DNA of 64,000 nt from Sphingomonas oryzagri (GCF_029906645.1 NZ_JARYGZ010000003.1:186001-250000); one strand, 5' to 3'; counted from the stretch's first letter, positions 7,435-16,770 are shown. The notes: generated by a model from the letters alone, not told the origin. Program-made: numbers and translations.

Positions 7435-9183
7435 TCATTCCTCGTCGGGATACGGCCCCTTGCCGCCCTCCGCGATGAATTGGTCGGTGCGGGCATCGAC
7501 CACGCTCATCGGCACTGACCCGAGCTGCAGGATCGCATCGTGGAAGGCGCGGATGTTGAACTTCGGCCCCAGTGCCTTCTCGGCCCGCGCGCGGTCGTCG
7601 CGGATGGTCTTCTCGCCCAGATAATAGCTCAGCGCCTGGCCGGGCCAGGAGATGTAGCGATCCACCTCGGTTTCGATGTCGTGATCGGCGAGCGCGGTGT
7701 TGTCGTGGAGGTATTTCTGCGCCTGTTCGCGCGTCCAGCCGAGATGATGGACGCCGGTATCCACCACCAGTCGCGCCGCGCGCCACATCTGGAAGCTCAG
7801 CATTCCGAACTTCTCGTAGGGCGTCTGGTACATGCCCATCTCGTCGCCCAGCCGCTCGCAATAGAGCGCCCAGCCCTCGCCATAGGCCGAGATATAGCCT
7901 TCGGAACGGTAGCGCGGCTGGTCCTTGTTCTCCATCGCCAGCGGGATCTGGAAAGCGTGGCCCGGCGCGCTCTCGTGCAGGGTGAGGGCGGTCAGCTGGT
8001 AGAGCGGGCGGCTCGGCAGATCGTAGGTGTTGACGAGGTAGACGCCCGGCCCGCCACGACCGGACGTGTAGGTCGGCGCGATGCTCGGCGGCACCGGCAC
8101 GATCGCGAAGCGCGCGCGCGGCAGGTGGCCGAACCAGGTCGAGGCCTTGCCGTCGAACATCTTGGCGGCCCAGGCGGCGCGATCGAGCAGGGCCTGCGGG
8201 GTCTTGGCGTAGAATTGCGGATCGGTGCGGAGGAACTGGAGGAAGGCCGGGAAATCGCCCTTGAAGCCGGTCTGCTTCATCACCTCCAGCATTTCGGCGT
8301 GGATCGAGGCGACCTGTTGCAAGCCGTAGGCGTGGATCTGGTCCGGCGTCATGTCGAGCGTGGTGAATTCGCGGATCTTGGACGCGTAATAGGCCTCGCC
8401 GTCGGGCAGCTTCTCGGCCGCCAGCACCGGGTTGGCATGGGGGAAGTAATCGGCCTTCCAATAGCCGAGCAGCTTGGCGTAGGCCGGCACCACCTTCGCC
8501 ATGATCACCGAACGAGCCTGTTTGCGAAGCTCCTCCGCCCGCGCGGCAGTAATGGTGTTCGGCATCTCCTTGAACGGCGCCCACCAGCCGGTCTCTTCGG
8601 CGGTTTTCGCGTCCGCCACCGCCGCGATCGATCCGTCGCGGCCTTCCAGTGTCGCCTTGGGGGCAGTGAAGCCGCGTGCTTCGCCCGCCTTCATGTTGGC
8701 GATCTGCTGGTCGATATAGCGCGGCATTTCAGAAAGCCGGCTGATGTAGTTGAGATACTCCTGCTCGCTGCGCAGCGGCTTGGGATCGACGTCGACCTGC
8801 CAGAAGGGCGAGTCCGAATTGACCGGCTTCTCCCATTCGCGGAAATGCTGCTCGGCGGCGAGCGCCTCGATCTGGCCGCGATAGACGGCGTAGTTGATGC
8901 GGTTCTCCGGCGTCAGCGCCGATTGCGGGATGGCATCGAGTTGCTTGAGCGTGTCGTTCCACCGGGCGGCGCGCGCCGCCTGCGCCTGCGGAGAGACGTC
9001 TGGCAGGTGCGGCGGCATGATCGCCGCCGGGCCGCGCTCGGTCGGCTGGCCGCTGTCGGCGAGCCGCCAGAGATATTCGTCGTTGGAGAGCGTGAGGAAG
9101 CGCGCGTTCCAGTCGCCGTGCGATGCCTGGGGTGTGGGAGCCGCCGCGATCAGCAGTGGCAGCAGGAACACGGAACGACGCAT
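7435..9183 (-). CDS. DUF885 family secreted putative metallopeptidase
   Basis: 582 residues. A signal peptide (about 1-20, MRRSVFLLPLLIAAA) sets the start at 9183 rather than an upstream in-frame codon. The body matches DUF885, long alpha-helical periplasmic proteins related to zinc peptidases. The conserved LHESAPGHAFQ segment resembles the HExxH-like metal site of the family, and a GEGWALYCERLG segment is also typical. Sphingomonads often carry several copies. Substrate unknown. The neighbours do not suggest a pathway. Confidence 0.85.
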   Translation of the reverse strand: MRRSVFLLPLLIAAAPTPQASHGDWNARFLTLSNDEYLWRLADSGQPTERGPAAIMPPHLPDVSPQAQAARAARWNDTLKQLDAIPQSALTPENRINYAVYRGQIEALAAEQHFREWEKPVNSDSPFWQVDVDPKPLRSEQEYLNYISRLSEMPRYIDQQIANMKAGEARGFTAPKATLEGRDGSIAAVADAKTAEETGWWAPFKEMPNTITAARAEELRKQARSVIMAKVVPAYAKLLGYWKADYFPHANPVLAAEKLPDGEAYYASKIREFTTLDMTPDQIHAYGLQQVASIHAEMLEVMKQTGFKGDFPAFLQFLRTDPQFYAKTPQALLDRAAWAAKMFDGKASTWFGHLPRARFAIVPVPPSIAPTYTSGRGGPGVYLVNTYDLPSRPLYQLTALTLHESAPGHAFQIPLAMENKDQPRYRSEGYISAYGEGWALYCERLGDEMGMYQTPYEKFGMLSFQMWRAARLVVDTGVHHLGWTREQAQKYLHDNTALADHDIETEVDRYISWPGQALSYYLGEKTIRDDRARAEKALGPKFNIRAFHDAILQLGSVPMSVVDARTDQFIAEGGKGPYPDEE

Positions 9184-9287
9184 CGGCAAACTCCCCGTCT
9201 GGAACGGGGCGACCTTGCCCCGCGTCTCACGCCATCGCAACCGCCGGCGACATTGCGGCCCGCGCGGGCGGCGGCTATCGCGATGGC

Positions 9288-9728
9288 ATGGCAGGAAACA
9301 CGCCCAGCACCTTCGATCCCGTCGCCGCCACGCGCATGGTCACCTCGCTCGGCCACAATGCCGCGATCGGCGCGCGTTATGTCGCGCACGGGGCCGACTG
9401 GATGGAACTGGCGATCGACTATCGCGAGGATCTGGTTGGCGACACGACCACGGGTGTGCTCGCCTCCGGCCCGATCATCACGCTGATGGACATGGCGACG
9501 AGCATGGCGATCTGGGTCCGGCGCGGCGCGCTCGCCCCGCAGGCGACGCTGGACCTGCGCGTCGATTACCTGCGCGCCGCGACGCCGGGCCGCAGCGTGG
9601 TGGGGCGCGGCGAATGTTACCGGCTGACCCGCCGCGTCGCCTTCGTGCGCGGCATGGCGCATGACGGCGATCCGGACGATCCGATCGCGCACGTGGCCGG
9701 CACCTTCATGATGACGGACGCGGCGTGA
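9288..9728 (+). CDS. PaaI-type hot-dog thioesterase
   Basis: 146 residues with the hot-dog fold pattern. A central helix follows GVLASGPIITLMDMATSMAIW, where the Asp sits at the usual catalytic position, and then strands LDLRVDYLRAA and VAHVAGTFMM close the sheet. Such enzymes hydrolyse acyl-CoA thioesters. The stop overlaps the ATG of the next, related gene (TGATG), so the two are probably co-translated. The ATG at 9288 is chosen because homology-like sequence begins there. The upstream open frame overlaps the signal peptide of the DUF885 gene on the other strand. Confidence 0.8.
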   Translation: MAGNTPSTFDPVAATRMVTSLGHNAAIGARYVAHGADWMELAIDYREDLVGDTTTGVLASGPIITLMDMATSMAIWVRRGALAPQATLDLRVDYLRAATPGRSVVGRGECYRLTRRVAFVRGMAHDGDPDDPIAHVAGTFMMTDAA

Positions 9729-10138
9729 TGGCGGGAGTGCCCAAGCTGCCGCCCTACGCGCGCTTCCTCGGCATTTCGGCGGAGGCGGGGGAGGACGGCC
9801 CGCTGTTCCGGCTGCCCTTCGCCGTGTCCGTGATGGGGCGCCCGCATTTTCTGCACGGCGGCGCGATCGCCGGCCTGCTGGAGATCGCAGCGCTCGGCAC
9901 GGTGCTCGAGAGGCTGCGCGACGAGCCGGGCGTCAGTATCAAGCCGATCAACGTCACCGTCGATTACATGCGCGGCGGCCGCGAGCGCGAGACCTTCGCG
10001 GCGGCGACCATCCTGCGGCTCGGCACCCGCATCGCCAATGTCGAAGCCTTCGCCTGGCAGGAGGATCGCGACAAGCTGATCGCGTCCGCGCGCATGACCC
10101 TGATGGTGCGCCGGCCCAAGGCTACGGGAGAGGGATAA
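9728..10138 (+). CDS. PaaI-type hot-dog thioesterase (second copy)
   Basis: 136 residues, also hot-dog fold: FLHGGAIAGLLEIAALG gives the HGG-containing helix typical of PaaI thioesterases, followed by INVTVDYMRGG. It begins at the ATG overlapping the stop of the previous thioesterase. The pair could act as a heteromer or on different acyl-CoAs. Such tandem pairs recur in alphaproteobacteria. The EVE-domain gene follows after 4 bases. Confidence 0.82.
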   Translation: MAGVPKLPPYARFLGISAEAGEDGPLFRLPFAVSVMGRPHFLHGGAIAGLLEIAALGTVLERLRDEPGVSIKPINVTVDYMRGGRERETFAAATILRLGTRIANVEAFAWQEDRDKLIASARMTLMVRRPKATGEG

Positions 10139-10142
10139 GCAC

Positions 10143-10544
10143 ATGGCCTATTGGGTGCTGCGGTCCGAGCCGGACGCGTATTCATGGGACGATCTGGTCC
10201 GCGACGGCGCGACCGAGTGGAACGGCGTGCGCAACTATACCGCGCGCAATTTCCTGAAGGAGATGGCGGTCGGCGACGAGGCGCTGTTCTACCATTCCAA
10301 CACCGAGAAGGCGGCAGTCGGCATCATGGCGGTGACGCGCACCTGGCAGCCCGACGGCGACGACGGCAAGTGGGCGAGCGTCGCGGTGAAGCCGGTGCGC
10401 CCGCTGGCGCATCCGGTGACGCTCGCTGCGATCAAGGCCGAGCCGAAGTTTGCCGAGCTGATGATGCTCAAGCAGTCGCGCCTGTCCGTCTCGAAGGTGG
10501 AGCCGGACGAATGGGCGCTGCTGCTCAAGATGGCGGAAGGCTGA
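10143..10544 (+). CDS. EVE-domain protein
   Basis: 133-residue single-domain EVE protein. MAYWVLRSEPDAYSWDDL at the N-terminus, WNGVRNYTARNFLKEM and DEALFYHSN are hallmarks of the family that includes human thymocyte nuclear protein 1. EVE domains belong to the PUA-like fold and are thought to bind modified nucleotides. In bacteria stand-alone copies have no settled function. It follows the thioesterase pair by 4 bases and converges on the GH3 gene. Confidence 0.88.
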   Translation: MAYWVLRSEPDAYSWDDLVRDGATEWNGVRNYTARNFLKEMAVGDEALFYHSNTEKAAVGIMAVTRTWQPDGDDGKWASVAVKPVRPLAHPVTLAAIKAEPKFAELMMLKQSRLSVSKVEPDEWALLLKMAEG

Positions 10545-10550
10545 TCCCGG

Positions 10551-12983
10551 TCACGATGCCGGGCAAGCCGATCCCGCCGGGTCGGCGTCCAGCTTGATCC
10601 CGACGATCGAGACGGTGAAGCCCGTGCCCGCGCCCAGCACGAACGGCTGTGATACCTTCGCCACGTCGGCGCCCGCCTTGCGGAAGCAGTCGAGCGGCAC
10701 CTTGGCACTGGTCCATGTTCCGGGCGTCGCGGCGGCAAACAGGCTGGTGGCGTCGATCGCGCCCGTGTCACCCACGCCGAGCATCACCTTGCCCGCCGGC
10801 TTCGTATCGACGCGATAGTCGATGCGCAGGCTCATCTGCGCGTTGGTCTGGCGGGAGAGGTCGACGGTCGGGCCGGAGACGCGGACATGGCCGGCACCGG
10901 TGAAGGCATATTGGCGCGCCGCTTCCTGCCGCCCGGCGCCATCGACATTCTTCTCGGTCACCGCGCCGTCGGCGGCGAGCCTCCACGGCGGGGCCACCTT
11001 GCCCGGTGTGAAGTAGGTCGCGATGTTGGCGAGCGAGGCGTCGATGCCCGGTACTTCACTCAGATGCGGCACCGTGACGTGGCTCGCATAGGTGAGGCCG
11101 TAGCCGTAGGCGAACAGCGGATCGTAGCCCGGCTGGCCGACATTGTTGGCGAACTGCCCCGCATTCTTCGGCCAGCTGAAGCTGAGTTTGCCCCGGAAAT
11201 CGCGGTTCGGCGTGCCGTCCTTCTTCGCGACCAGCACGTCGGCCACGCCTTCGCCCTCGCTGCCGGGCAGGAAGGCGGCGACGAACGCGTCGGACTGGTT
11301 GAGCTCCGGATTCACCCAGAGCGGGCGGCCCGACAGGAACACGGAGACGACGGGGATGCCCTGCGCCTTCAACGCCTTCAGCTGCGTCAGCGCCTGCTTA
11401 TCGCCGGGCTGGAATTCCAGCGTCGATATGTCGCCGACCATCTCGGCATAGGGCTGCTCGCCGAACACCACGACCGCGACATCGGGCTTCGGCCCGTGCA
11501 CACGGCCGTCGGTGCTGAGCGTCGCGGTGCCGCCCGCCGCCTCGATCGCGGACTTGAGGCCGCCCCAGATCGTCGTCGCGCCGGGGAAGTCCGCATTGGT
11601 GTTGCCGGTGCCCTGCCACGAGAGCGTCCAGCCGCCCGATTGCAGGCCGACATCGTCGGCGTGGCTGCCGGTGACGAGCACGTTCTGGCCCGGCCTGATC
11701 GGGAGCAGAGCGCCATTGTTCTTGAGCAGCACGAGCGACTCCGCGACCGCAGCCCTCGCCACCGCACGATGCTCCGGCGCGCCCAGTTCGGCCTTGTGCT
11801 CGTAGGGCCGCGCCGGATCGAACAGGCCGAGCTTCGCCTTCACACGCAGGATGCGGCGCACCGCATCGTCCACGCGGGCCATCGGGATCTTGCCCTCCTG
11901 CACCTCGCGCAGCGTGTTGTCGAACAGCGCCTTCCAGTCGTTGGGCACCATCGCCATGTCGAGGCCCGCGTTGAAAGTCGCGGCGCAGTCGCCGGGCGTG
12001 CAGCCGGGCACCTGACCGTGCGCGTTCCAGTCGCCGACGACGAAGCCCTGAAAGCCCAGTCGGCCCTTGAGCACGTCGGTCAGCAGGCTCTTGTTGCCGT
12101 GGTTCTTCACCCCGTTCCACGAGGAGAAGCTGGCCATCACCGTCATCGCACCGGCATCGATGCCGGAGATGTAGCCGGGGGCGTGCGTTTCGATCAGCGT
12201 CTGCTCGTCGATCTCCGCATCACCCTGGTCGATGCCGTCATGGGTGCCGCCGTCGGCGAGGAAATGCTTGATCGATGCGGCGACCTGGCCGTTCTGGATC
12301 CGCGTCGTGCCCGGCGCGCCCTGCAGCCCGCGCACCATCGCGGCGGCGTAGAGCTTCGTGATGTCGGGTCGCTCCGAATAGCCTTCGTAGGTGCGGCCCC
12401 AGCGATCGTCCTGCGGCACCGTGACGGTCGGCCCGAACGCCCAGTCGAAGCCGGAGGCGGCGCTCTCCGCCGCCGTCACCGCGCCGATCTTCTCCATCAG
12501 CGCCGGATCGCGCATCGCGCCGAGGCCGATATTGTGCGGGAAGACGGTCGCGCCCATCACGTTGGAATTGCCGTGCACCGAATCCATGCCGAAGATCGTC
12601 GGGATCGGCACATGGCCCGGCCGCTTCTCGATCGAAACCTGGCGGAAGGCCTCGGCCGTCCTGATCCAGTCGCCCACCGGCCCGCGGTCATTGCCCGAAA
12701 GCGGCGGGGAATTGCCGCCACCCAGCACCGAACCCAGCGGATAGTCGCGCAATTCCTCCGGCTTGATCGAGGAGATGTCGCCCTGGATCATCTGGCCGAC
12801 CTTCTCGCGCAGCGTCATCCGCTTCATCAACTGCGTGACGAACGCCTCGGTCTTCGGATCGACCAGCCCGACGCTGTGCGCCTTCGGCCAGAGCGCCGGA
12901 TGGGCGGTGGCGGCCGGCGGCGTCTGCGCGATCGCCGACGTGCTCGCGAGCAGGCCAAGCCCGACGGCCAGCATGATGCGCAT
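10551..12983 (-). CDS. Secreted glycoside hydrolase family 3 beta-glucosidase
   Basis: 810 residues. The start at 12983 follows an AGGGGAGAG ribosome-binding site and opens a signal peptide of about 20 residues (MRIMLAVGLGLLASTSAIAQ). Next come the GH3 TIM barrel with the nucleophile region GFVVGDWNAHG, the GH3 C-terminal sandwich, and an extra C-terminal beta domain as in ExoP-type exo-1,3/1,4-beta-glucanases. It would release glucose from beta-glucans or cellobiose in the periplasm. The divergent glucokinase gene and a shared operator-like palindrome fit a glucoside-use unit. Confidence 0.9.
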   Translation of the reverse strand: MRIMLAVGLGLLASTSAIAQTPPAATAHPALWPKAHSVGLVDPKTEAFVTQLMKRMTLREKVGQMIQGDISSIKPEELRDYPLGSVLGGGNSPPLSGNDRGPVGDWIRTAEAFRQVSIEKRPGHVPIPTIFGMDSVHGNSNVMGATVFPHNIGLGAMRDPALMEKIGAVTAAESAASGFDWAFGPTVTVPQDDRWGRTYEGYSERPDITKLYAAAMVRGLQGAPGTTRIQNGQVAASIKHFLADGGTHDGIDQGDAEIDEQTLIETHAPGYISGIDAGAMTVMASFSSWNGVKNHGNKSLLTDVLKGRLGFQGFVVGDWNAHGQVPGCTPGDCAATFNAGLDMAMVPNDWKALFDNTLREVQEGKIPMARVDDAVRRILRVKAKLGLFDPARPYEHKAELGAPEHRAVARAAVAESLVLLKNNGALLPIRPGQNVLVTGSHADDVGLQSGGWTLSWQGTGNTNADFPGATTIWGGLKSAIEAAGGTATLSTDGRVHGPKPDVAVVVFGEQPYAEMVGDISTLEFQPGDKQALTQLKALKAQGIPVVSVFLSGRPLWVNPELNQSDAFVAAFLPGSEGEGVADVLVAKKDGTPNRDFRGKLSFSWPKNAGQFANNVGQPGYDPLFAYGYGLTYASHVTVPHLSEVPGIDASLANIATYFTPGKVAPPWRLAADGAVTEKNVDGAGRQEAARQYAFTGAGHVRVSGPTVDLSRQTNAQMSLRIDYRVDTKPAGKVMLGVGDTGAIDATSLFAAATPGTWTSAKVPLDCFRKAGADVAKVSQPFVLGAGTGFTVSIVGIKLDADPAGSACPAS

Positions 12984-13051
12984 GTCTCTCTCCCCTGGCG
13001 ACGGCTCGGGTGGCGGTCGCTTCACGTCCTGTCTGGCTGACATCGTTGACA

Positions 13052-13068
13052 ATGACAAGCGCTGTCAT
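13052..13068. promoter_or_regulatory. LacI-type operator candidate between GH3 and glk
   Basis: The spacer holds ATGACA-AGCGC-TGTCAT, a 6-bp perfect inverted repeat around 5 bases. It resembles LacI-family sites of the TGACA...TGTCA kind in front of sugar genes of alphaproteobacteria. A TTGACA directly abuts it at 13046-13051 and could be a -35 element for glk, but no well-spaced -10 was found. Its place between divergent GH3 and glucokinase genes suggests joint control. No LacI gene lies in the window. Confidence 0.5.
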
Positions 13069-13152
13069 CATGCGGATAACAATGCTAACAGCCCCGCGGG
13101 AACGGTTGCCGTCGCTGCGACATTCGACGCAGGCCGGATTTGGAGAGGCTGA

Positions 13153-14133
13153 ATGACTGAACTCGTCGCCGTCGACATTGGCGGGACCAACGCGCGCTTC
13201 ACGATCGCGACGGTGAAGGACAATGGCGCGATCGAGCTGGGCGAGGTCGTCACGCTCCCCACCCATGCCTATGCCAGCCTGCGCAGCGCGTGGGAGGCGT
13301 TCGCCGAAAAGCTCGGCCGTCCGCTGCCAAAGGACGGCGCGATTTCCTTCGCCGGCCCGGTGGACGGTGCGGTGCTCAAGCTCACCAACAGCCCCTGGGT
13401 GTTGCGGCCCGCTCTGATCCCGTCGATGCTGGGGCTCGACCGCTACGAGCTGGTCAACGATTTCGGCGCGGTCGCCTATGCGGTCAGCCGGGTCGGCCCC
13501 GAATATCTCCAGCATATCTGCGGGCCGGACGAGCCGCTGGGCAAGGAGGGCGCGATCAGCATTGTCGGCCCCGGCACCGGCCTGGGCGTGGCGCAGCTCC
13601 ATCGCGGCCATCGCGGCCACATCACCGTGATCACCACCGAGGGCGGGCATATCGACTTCGCCCCGCTCGACAAACTGGAGGACCAGATCCTCCAGCGCCT
13701 GCGTACCCGCTATCGCCGCGTGTCGGTGGAGCGGATCGTCGCCGGCCCCGGCCTCGTCAATCTGTACGAGGCGCTGGCCGCGATCGAGGGCCGCAATGTC
13801 GCGCCGGACATCGACGACAAGGAATTGTGGAAGCTGGCGCTGTCCGGCGACGACGTGCTCGCCTCGGCGGCGCTCGATCGCTTCTGCCTGTCGCTGGGAT
13901 CGGTGGCGGGCGACCTCGCGCTGGCCCACGGCGCGTGGAACGGGACGGTGATCGCCGGCGGCGTCGGTGTACGGATCGCCGATCACCTGCCAATCTCCGG
14001 CTTTTCCGGCCGCTACACCGCCAAGGGCCGGTTCGAGGCGCGGATGGCGCAGATTCCGGTGAAGCTTATCACGCACCCGCAGCCCGGCCTGCTGGGGGCG
14101 GCGACCGCCTTCGCGGAGAAGCATTGCCGCTAA
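13153..14133 (+). CDS. glk: Glucokinase
   Basis: 326 residues of the bacterial Glk family. The phosphate-binding motif DIGGTNARF is at residues 8-16, a second motif ISIVGPGTGLGVA lies in the middle, and TTEGGHIDF carries a sugar-contact residue. It phosphorylates glucose with ATP in the cytosol, feeding glucose-6-phosphate into the Entner-Doudoroff pathway. A GGAGAGG ribosome-binding site precedes the ATG by four bases. It is divergent from the secreted GH3 glucosidase, which would supply glucose. Confidence 0.92.
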   Translation: MTELVAVDIGGTNARFTIATVKDNGAIELGEVVTLPTHAYASLRSAWEAFAEKLGRPLPKDGAISFAGPVDGAVLKLTNSPWVLRPALIPSMLGLDRYELVNDFGAVAYAVSRVGPEYLQHICGPDEPLGKEGAISIVGPGTGLGVAQLHRGHRGHITVITTEGGHIDFAPLDKLEDQILQRLRTRYRRVSVERIVAGPGLVNLYEALAAIEGRNVAPDIDDKELWKLALSGDDVLASAALDRFCLSLGSVAGDLALAHGAWNGTVIAGGVGVRIADHLPISGFSGRYTAKGRFEARMAQIPVKLITHPQPGLLGAATAFAEKHCR

Positions 14134-14193
14134 TCCCTTCGCAGGTGCAGCATAGGGGTTGCGCCGCCAAGCCATGGGCGTAAGGAACGCGGC

Positions 14194-15456
14194 ATGACGG
14201 CCGCCACCCCCGACGCGCGCATGGCACCCCATATCGCGATGCCCGGTCCCCATGCAGGGATGAGCTTCCGCGAGTTCGTCGCGCTGATCGCGGCGATGAT
14301 GGCGGTGGTTGGCCTCGCCATCGATACGATGCTGCCGGCGCTGCCCGCGATCGGATCGTCGCTGGGCGTGGAAGACGAGAATCGGCGGCAGCTGATCATC
14401 ACGACTTTCCTGCTCGGCTTCGGCGTGGCGCAGCTCGTCTACGGGCCGGTTTCGGACCGGTTCGGTCGCAAGCCGATGCTGATCGCAGGCGCCGCCGGCT
14501 ATGCGTTGACCAGCTTCTTCGCCGCCGTCGCCCCCAGTTTCGAGCTGCTGCTCGTGGCGCGGCTGCTGCAGGGCATCGCGGTGGCGGCTGTGCGTGTCGT
14601 CAATGTGTCGGTGGTCCGCGATTGCTATGGCGGCCGGCAGATGGCGCGGGTGATGAGCCTGGCCTTCATGGTCTTCCTCGCCGTGCCGGTGCTGGCGCCG
14701 TCGATCGGGCAGGTGCTGATGTGGTTCCTGCCGTGGCGGGGCCTGTTCGGGGCGCTCACCGTCTATGCGGTGTTGCTGCTCGGCTGGATCGCGTGGCGTC
14801 TGCCGGAAACGCTGCATCCCGAATATCGCCGGCCGATCGATCCGGTCTCGGTGTCCCGCGCGATCGCTCGCTCGCTGACGGCGCGGCAGGCGGTGGGCTA
14901 CATGCTGGCGCAGACGGTGCTGAGCGGCGCGCTATACGGCTTCATCAATTCGGTGGAGCAGATCTTCGCCGACAGCTTCCATGCGCCGAAGATGATGCCT
15001 GCGGTGTTCGCCGGGATCGCGGGGATGATGGCGGTGGCCTCGCTGGTGAACTCGCGCGTGGTCGAGCGGCTGGGTACGCGGCGCGTGTCGCACAGCGCCT
15101 TGCTCTGCTTCGTGGCGGCCGAATTGGTGCATCTGGCGATCGCGGCGACGGGGCACGAGACGATCGCGACCTTCGCGGTCTGCCAGGGCATCGCGATGTT
15201 CGGGTTCGGCCTCTCCATGTCCAACTTCGGCGCGATGGCGATGGAGCCGCTGGCCGACGTGGCGGGCACGGCCGCGTCGGTGCAGGGTTTCGTGACGGTC
15301 GTCGCCGGGTCGCTGATCGGCTACTGGATCGGCCAGCATTTCGACGGCACGACGCTGCCGCTGACCATCGGCTTCGCGCTGGCCGGCGTGTCGGCGCTCG
15401 GCATCATCCTGGTCACCGAGGGCGGACGCCTGTTCCGCCCTCGCATGGGGGCCTGA
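14194..15456 (+). CDS. MFS drug exporter, Bcr/CflA type
   Basis: 420 residues with about twelve membrane helices. MLPALPAIGSSLG in the first helix pair and the loop GPVSDRFGRKPMLI (MFS motif A) are typical of the Bcr/CflA drug:proton antiporters, as is the early VRDCYGGRQMARVMS segment. It probably exports small toxic compounds. The specific substrate is unknown. It follows glk by 60 bases and may or may not share its transcript. Confidence 0.85.
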   Translation: MTAATPDARMAPHIAMPGPHAGMSFREFVALIAAMMAVVGLAIDTMLPALPAIGSSLGVEDENRRQLIITTFLLGFGVAQLVYGPVSDRFGRKPMLIAGAAGYALTSFFAAVAPSFELLLVARLLQGIAVAAVRVVNVSVVRDCYGGRQMARVMSLAFMVFLAVPVLAPSIGQVLMWFLPWRGLFGALTVYAVLLLGWIAWRLPETLHPEYRRPIDPVSVSRAIARSLTARQAVGYMLAQTVLSGALYGFINSVEQIFADSFHAPKMMPAVFAGIAGMMAVASLVNSRVVERLGTRRVSHSALLCFVAAELVHLAIAATGHETIATFAVCQGIAMFGFGLSMSNFGAMAMEPLADVAGTAASVQGFVTVVAGSLIGYWIGQHFDGTTLPLTIGFALAGVSALGIILVTEGGRLFRPRMGA

Positions 15457-15473
15457 GGCCCCGTCCTCTCAAA

Positions 15474-16766
15474 TCAGTCCGCGAACAGCAGCGCCGGCAC
15501 CTCGATCAGCCGGCGGATCGCCTGGATGAATTTCGCCGCATCCATCCCGTCGACCACGCGATGGTCGAAGGAGGAGGAGAGGTTCATCATCTTGCGCACC
15601 TCGATGCGGCCGTCGATCACCACCGGCCGCTCGACCATCTTGTTGACGCCGACGATCGCCACTTCCGGCCGGTTGATCACCGGGGTGGAAACGATGCCGC
15701 CGAGCGCGCCCAACGAAGTGAGCGTGATGGTGGAGCCGGACAGTTCCTCGCGCTTCGCCTTGCCGCGCCGGGTGGCGTCGGCGAGGCGGACGATCTCACC
15801 CGCCAAGCCCCACACGTCGTAGGTCTGCGCGTCGCGGATGACGGGGACGGAGAGGCCCGCATCGGTCTGCGTCGCCATGCCGAGATGGACGGCGGAGTGG
15901 CGCTGCACCACACCGGCCTCGTCGTCGAAGCGGGCGTTGACCATCGGGAAGTCCCGCGCGGCCTTGGTGATCGCACGGATCAGGAAGGGTAGCATGGTGA
16001 GCTTGGGCCGCTCGCCGCGCGTCTCGTTCATCGCGGCGCGGAGCGCCTCGACGGCGGTGACGTCCACCTCGTCGACATAGGCGAAGTGCGGGATGCGGCG
16101 CTTCGCCTCGGCCATGTTCTCGGCGATGCGGCGGCGCAGGCCGGTGACCTTGATCTCCTCGATCTCGTCCTCACCGGCGGCGATCGGCGCGGCCGCATAA
16201 GAGCGAGCCGGGGCCGAGCCGCCACCCTGATATTTCAGGAAGGCATCGAGATCGGAATGCTTCACCCGGTCGCCGGCGGCGGGGTGGACCTGCGCAAGAT
16301 CGACGCCCAGCTCCTTGGCGCGCTGGCGCACGGCGGGGGAGGCGAGGACTTTGCGACCTTCTTCTCCCCTCCCTGAAAGGGAGGGGCTGGGGGTGGGTTC
16401 GCTCGGGGCGGGCGCGGCAGTTCCTTGCGAGTAACCCACCCCCGACCCCTCCCTTTCAGGGAGGGGAGAGGGTTGCGCCGCCGGCTCTTCTTTCGCGGCC
16501 GGAGCAGGCGCGGCCTCTTCGCCGCCCTCGGTCTCGAACACCACAAGCGTCGATCCAATCGCGATCTGGTCGCCGACCGCGCCGGCCACCTCGATCACCT
16601 TGCCCGAAACCGGCGCCGCCATCTCGACGGTCGCCTTGTCGGTCATCATGTCGGCGACCGGCTGGTCCTCCTCGACATGATCGCCGACCTTCACATGCCA
16701 GGTCACGATCTCGGCCTCGGCGATGCCTTCGCCGATATCGGGGAGGCGGAAGTTTACGCGCGCCAT
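15474..16766 (-). CDS. bkdB: Branched-chain 2-oxoacid dehydrogenase E2 (dihydrolipoyl acyltransferase)
   Basis: 430 residues. The lipoyl domain (1-80) has lipoylated Lys44 in MTDKATVEM. A linker of about 81-140 follows, then a peripheral-subunit-binding domain (about 141-178) and a catalytic domain ending in SSFDHRVVDGMDAAKF (His about 402, Asp about 406). It transfers branched acyl groups to CoA in the BCKDH complex. It lies four bases after E1beta. The linker is lengthened by an in-frame palindromic element (16364-16468, residues about 100-135), giving SPLPEREGSG and TPSPSLSGRGEE. No E3 gene adjoins. Confidence 0.92.
   Translation of the reverse strand: MARVNFRLPDIGEGIAEAEIVTWHVKVGDHVEEDQPVADMMTDKATVEMAAPVSGKVIEVAGAVGDQIAIGSTLVVFETEGGEEAAPAPAAKEEPAAQPSPLPEREGSGVGYSQGTAAPAPSEPTPSPSLSGRGEEGRKVLASPAVRQRAKELGVDLAQVHPAAGDRVKHSDLDAFLKYQGGGSAPARSYAAAPIAAGEDEIEEIKVTGLRRRIAENMAEAKRRIPHFAYVDEVDVTAVEALRAAMNETRGERPKLTMLPFLIRAITKAARDFPMVNARFDDEAGVVQRHSAVHLGMATQTDAGLSVPVIRDAQTYDVWGLAGEIVRLADATRRGKAKREELSGSTITLTSLGALGGIVSTPVINRPEVAIVGVNKMVERPVVIDGRIEVRKMMNLSSSFDHRVVDGMDAAKFIQAIRRLIEVPALLFAD
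16364..16468. repeat. In-frame palindromic repeat inside the E2 linker
   Basis: Two 36-base arms (16364-16399 and 16433-16468) are inverted copies apart from a CT/TC difference, separated by 33 bases. Each arm is itself a small hairpin built on CCCCTCCCT-GAA-AGGGAGGGG. The whole unit is 105 bases, exactly 35 codons, and keeps the E2 frame open. Translated, it gives a Pro/Ser/Gly/Glu-rich stretch within the flexible linker. Elements of this GC-rich type are frequent between genes in sphingomonads. Here one is within a gene. Confidence 0.85.
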
Positions 16767-16770
16767 GCGA

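Noticed and set aside
10887-13040. 717-residue open frame on the plus strand
   Set aside because: Antisense to the GH3 glucosidase with no motifs.
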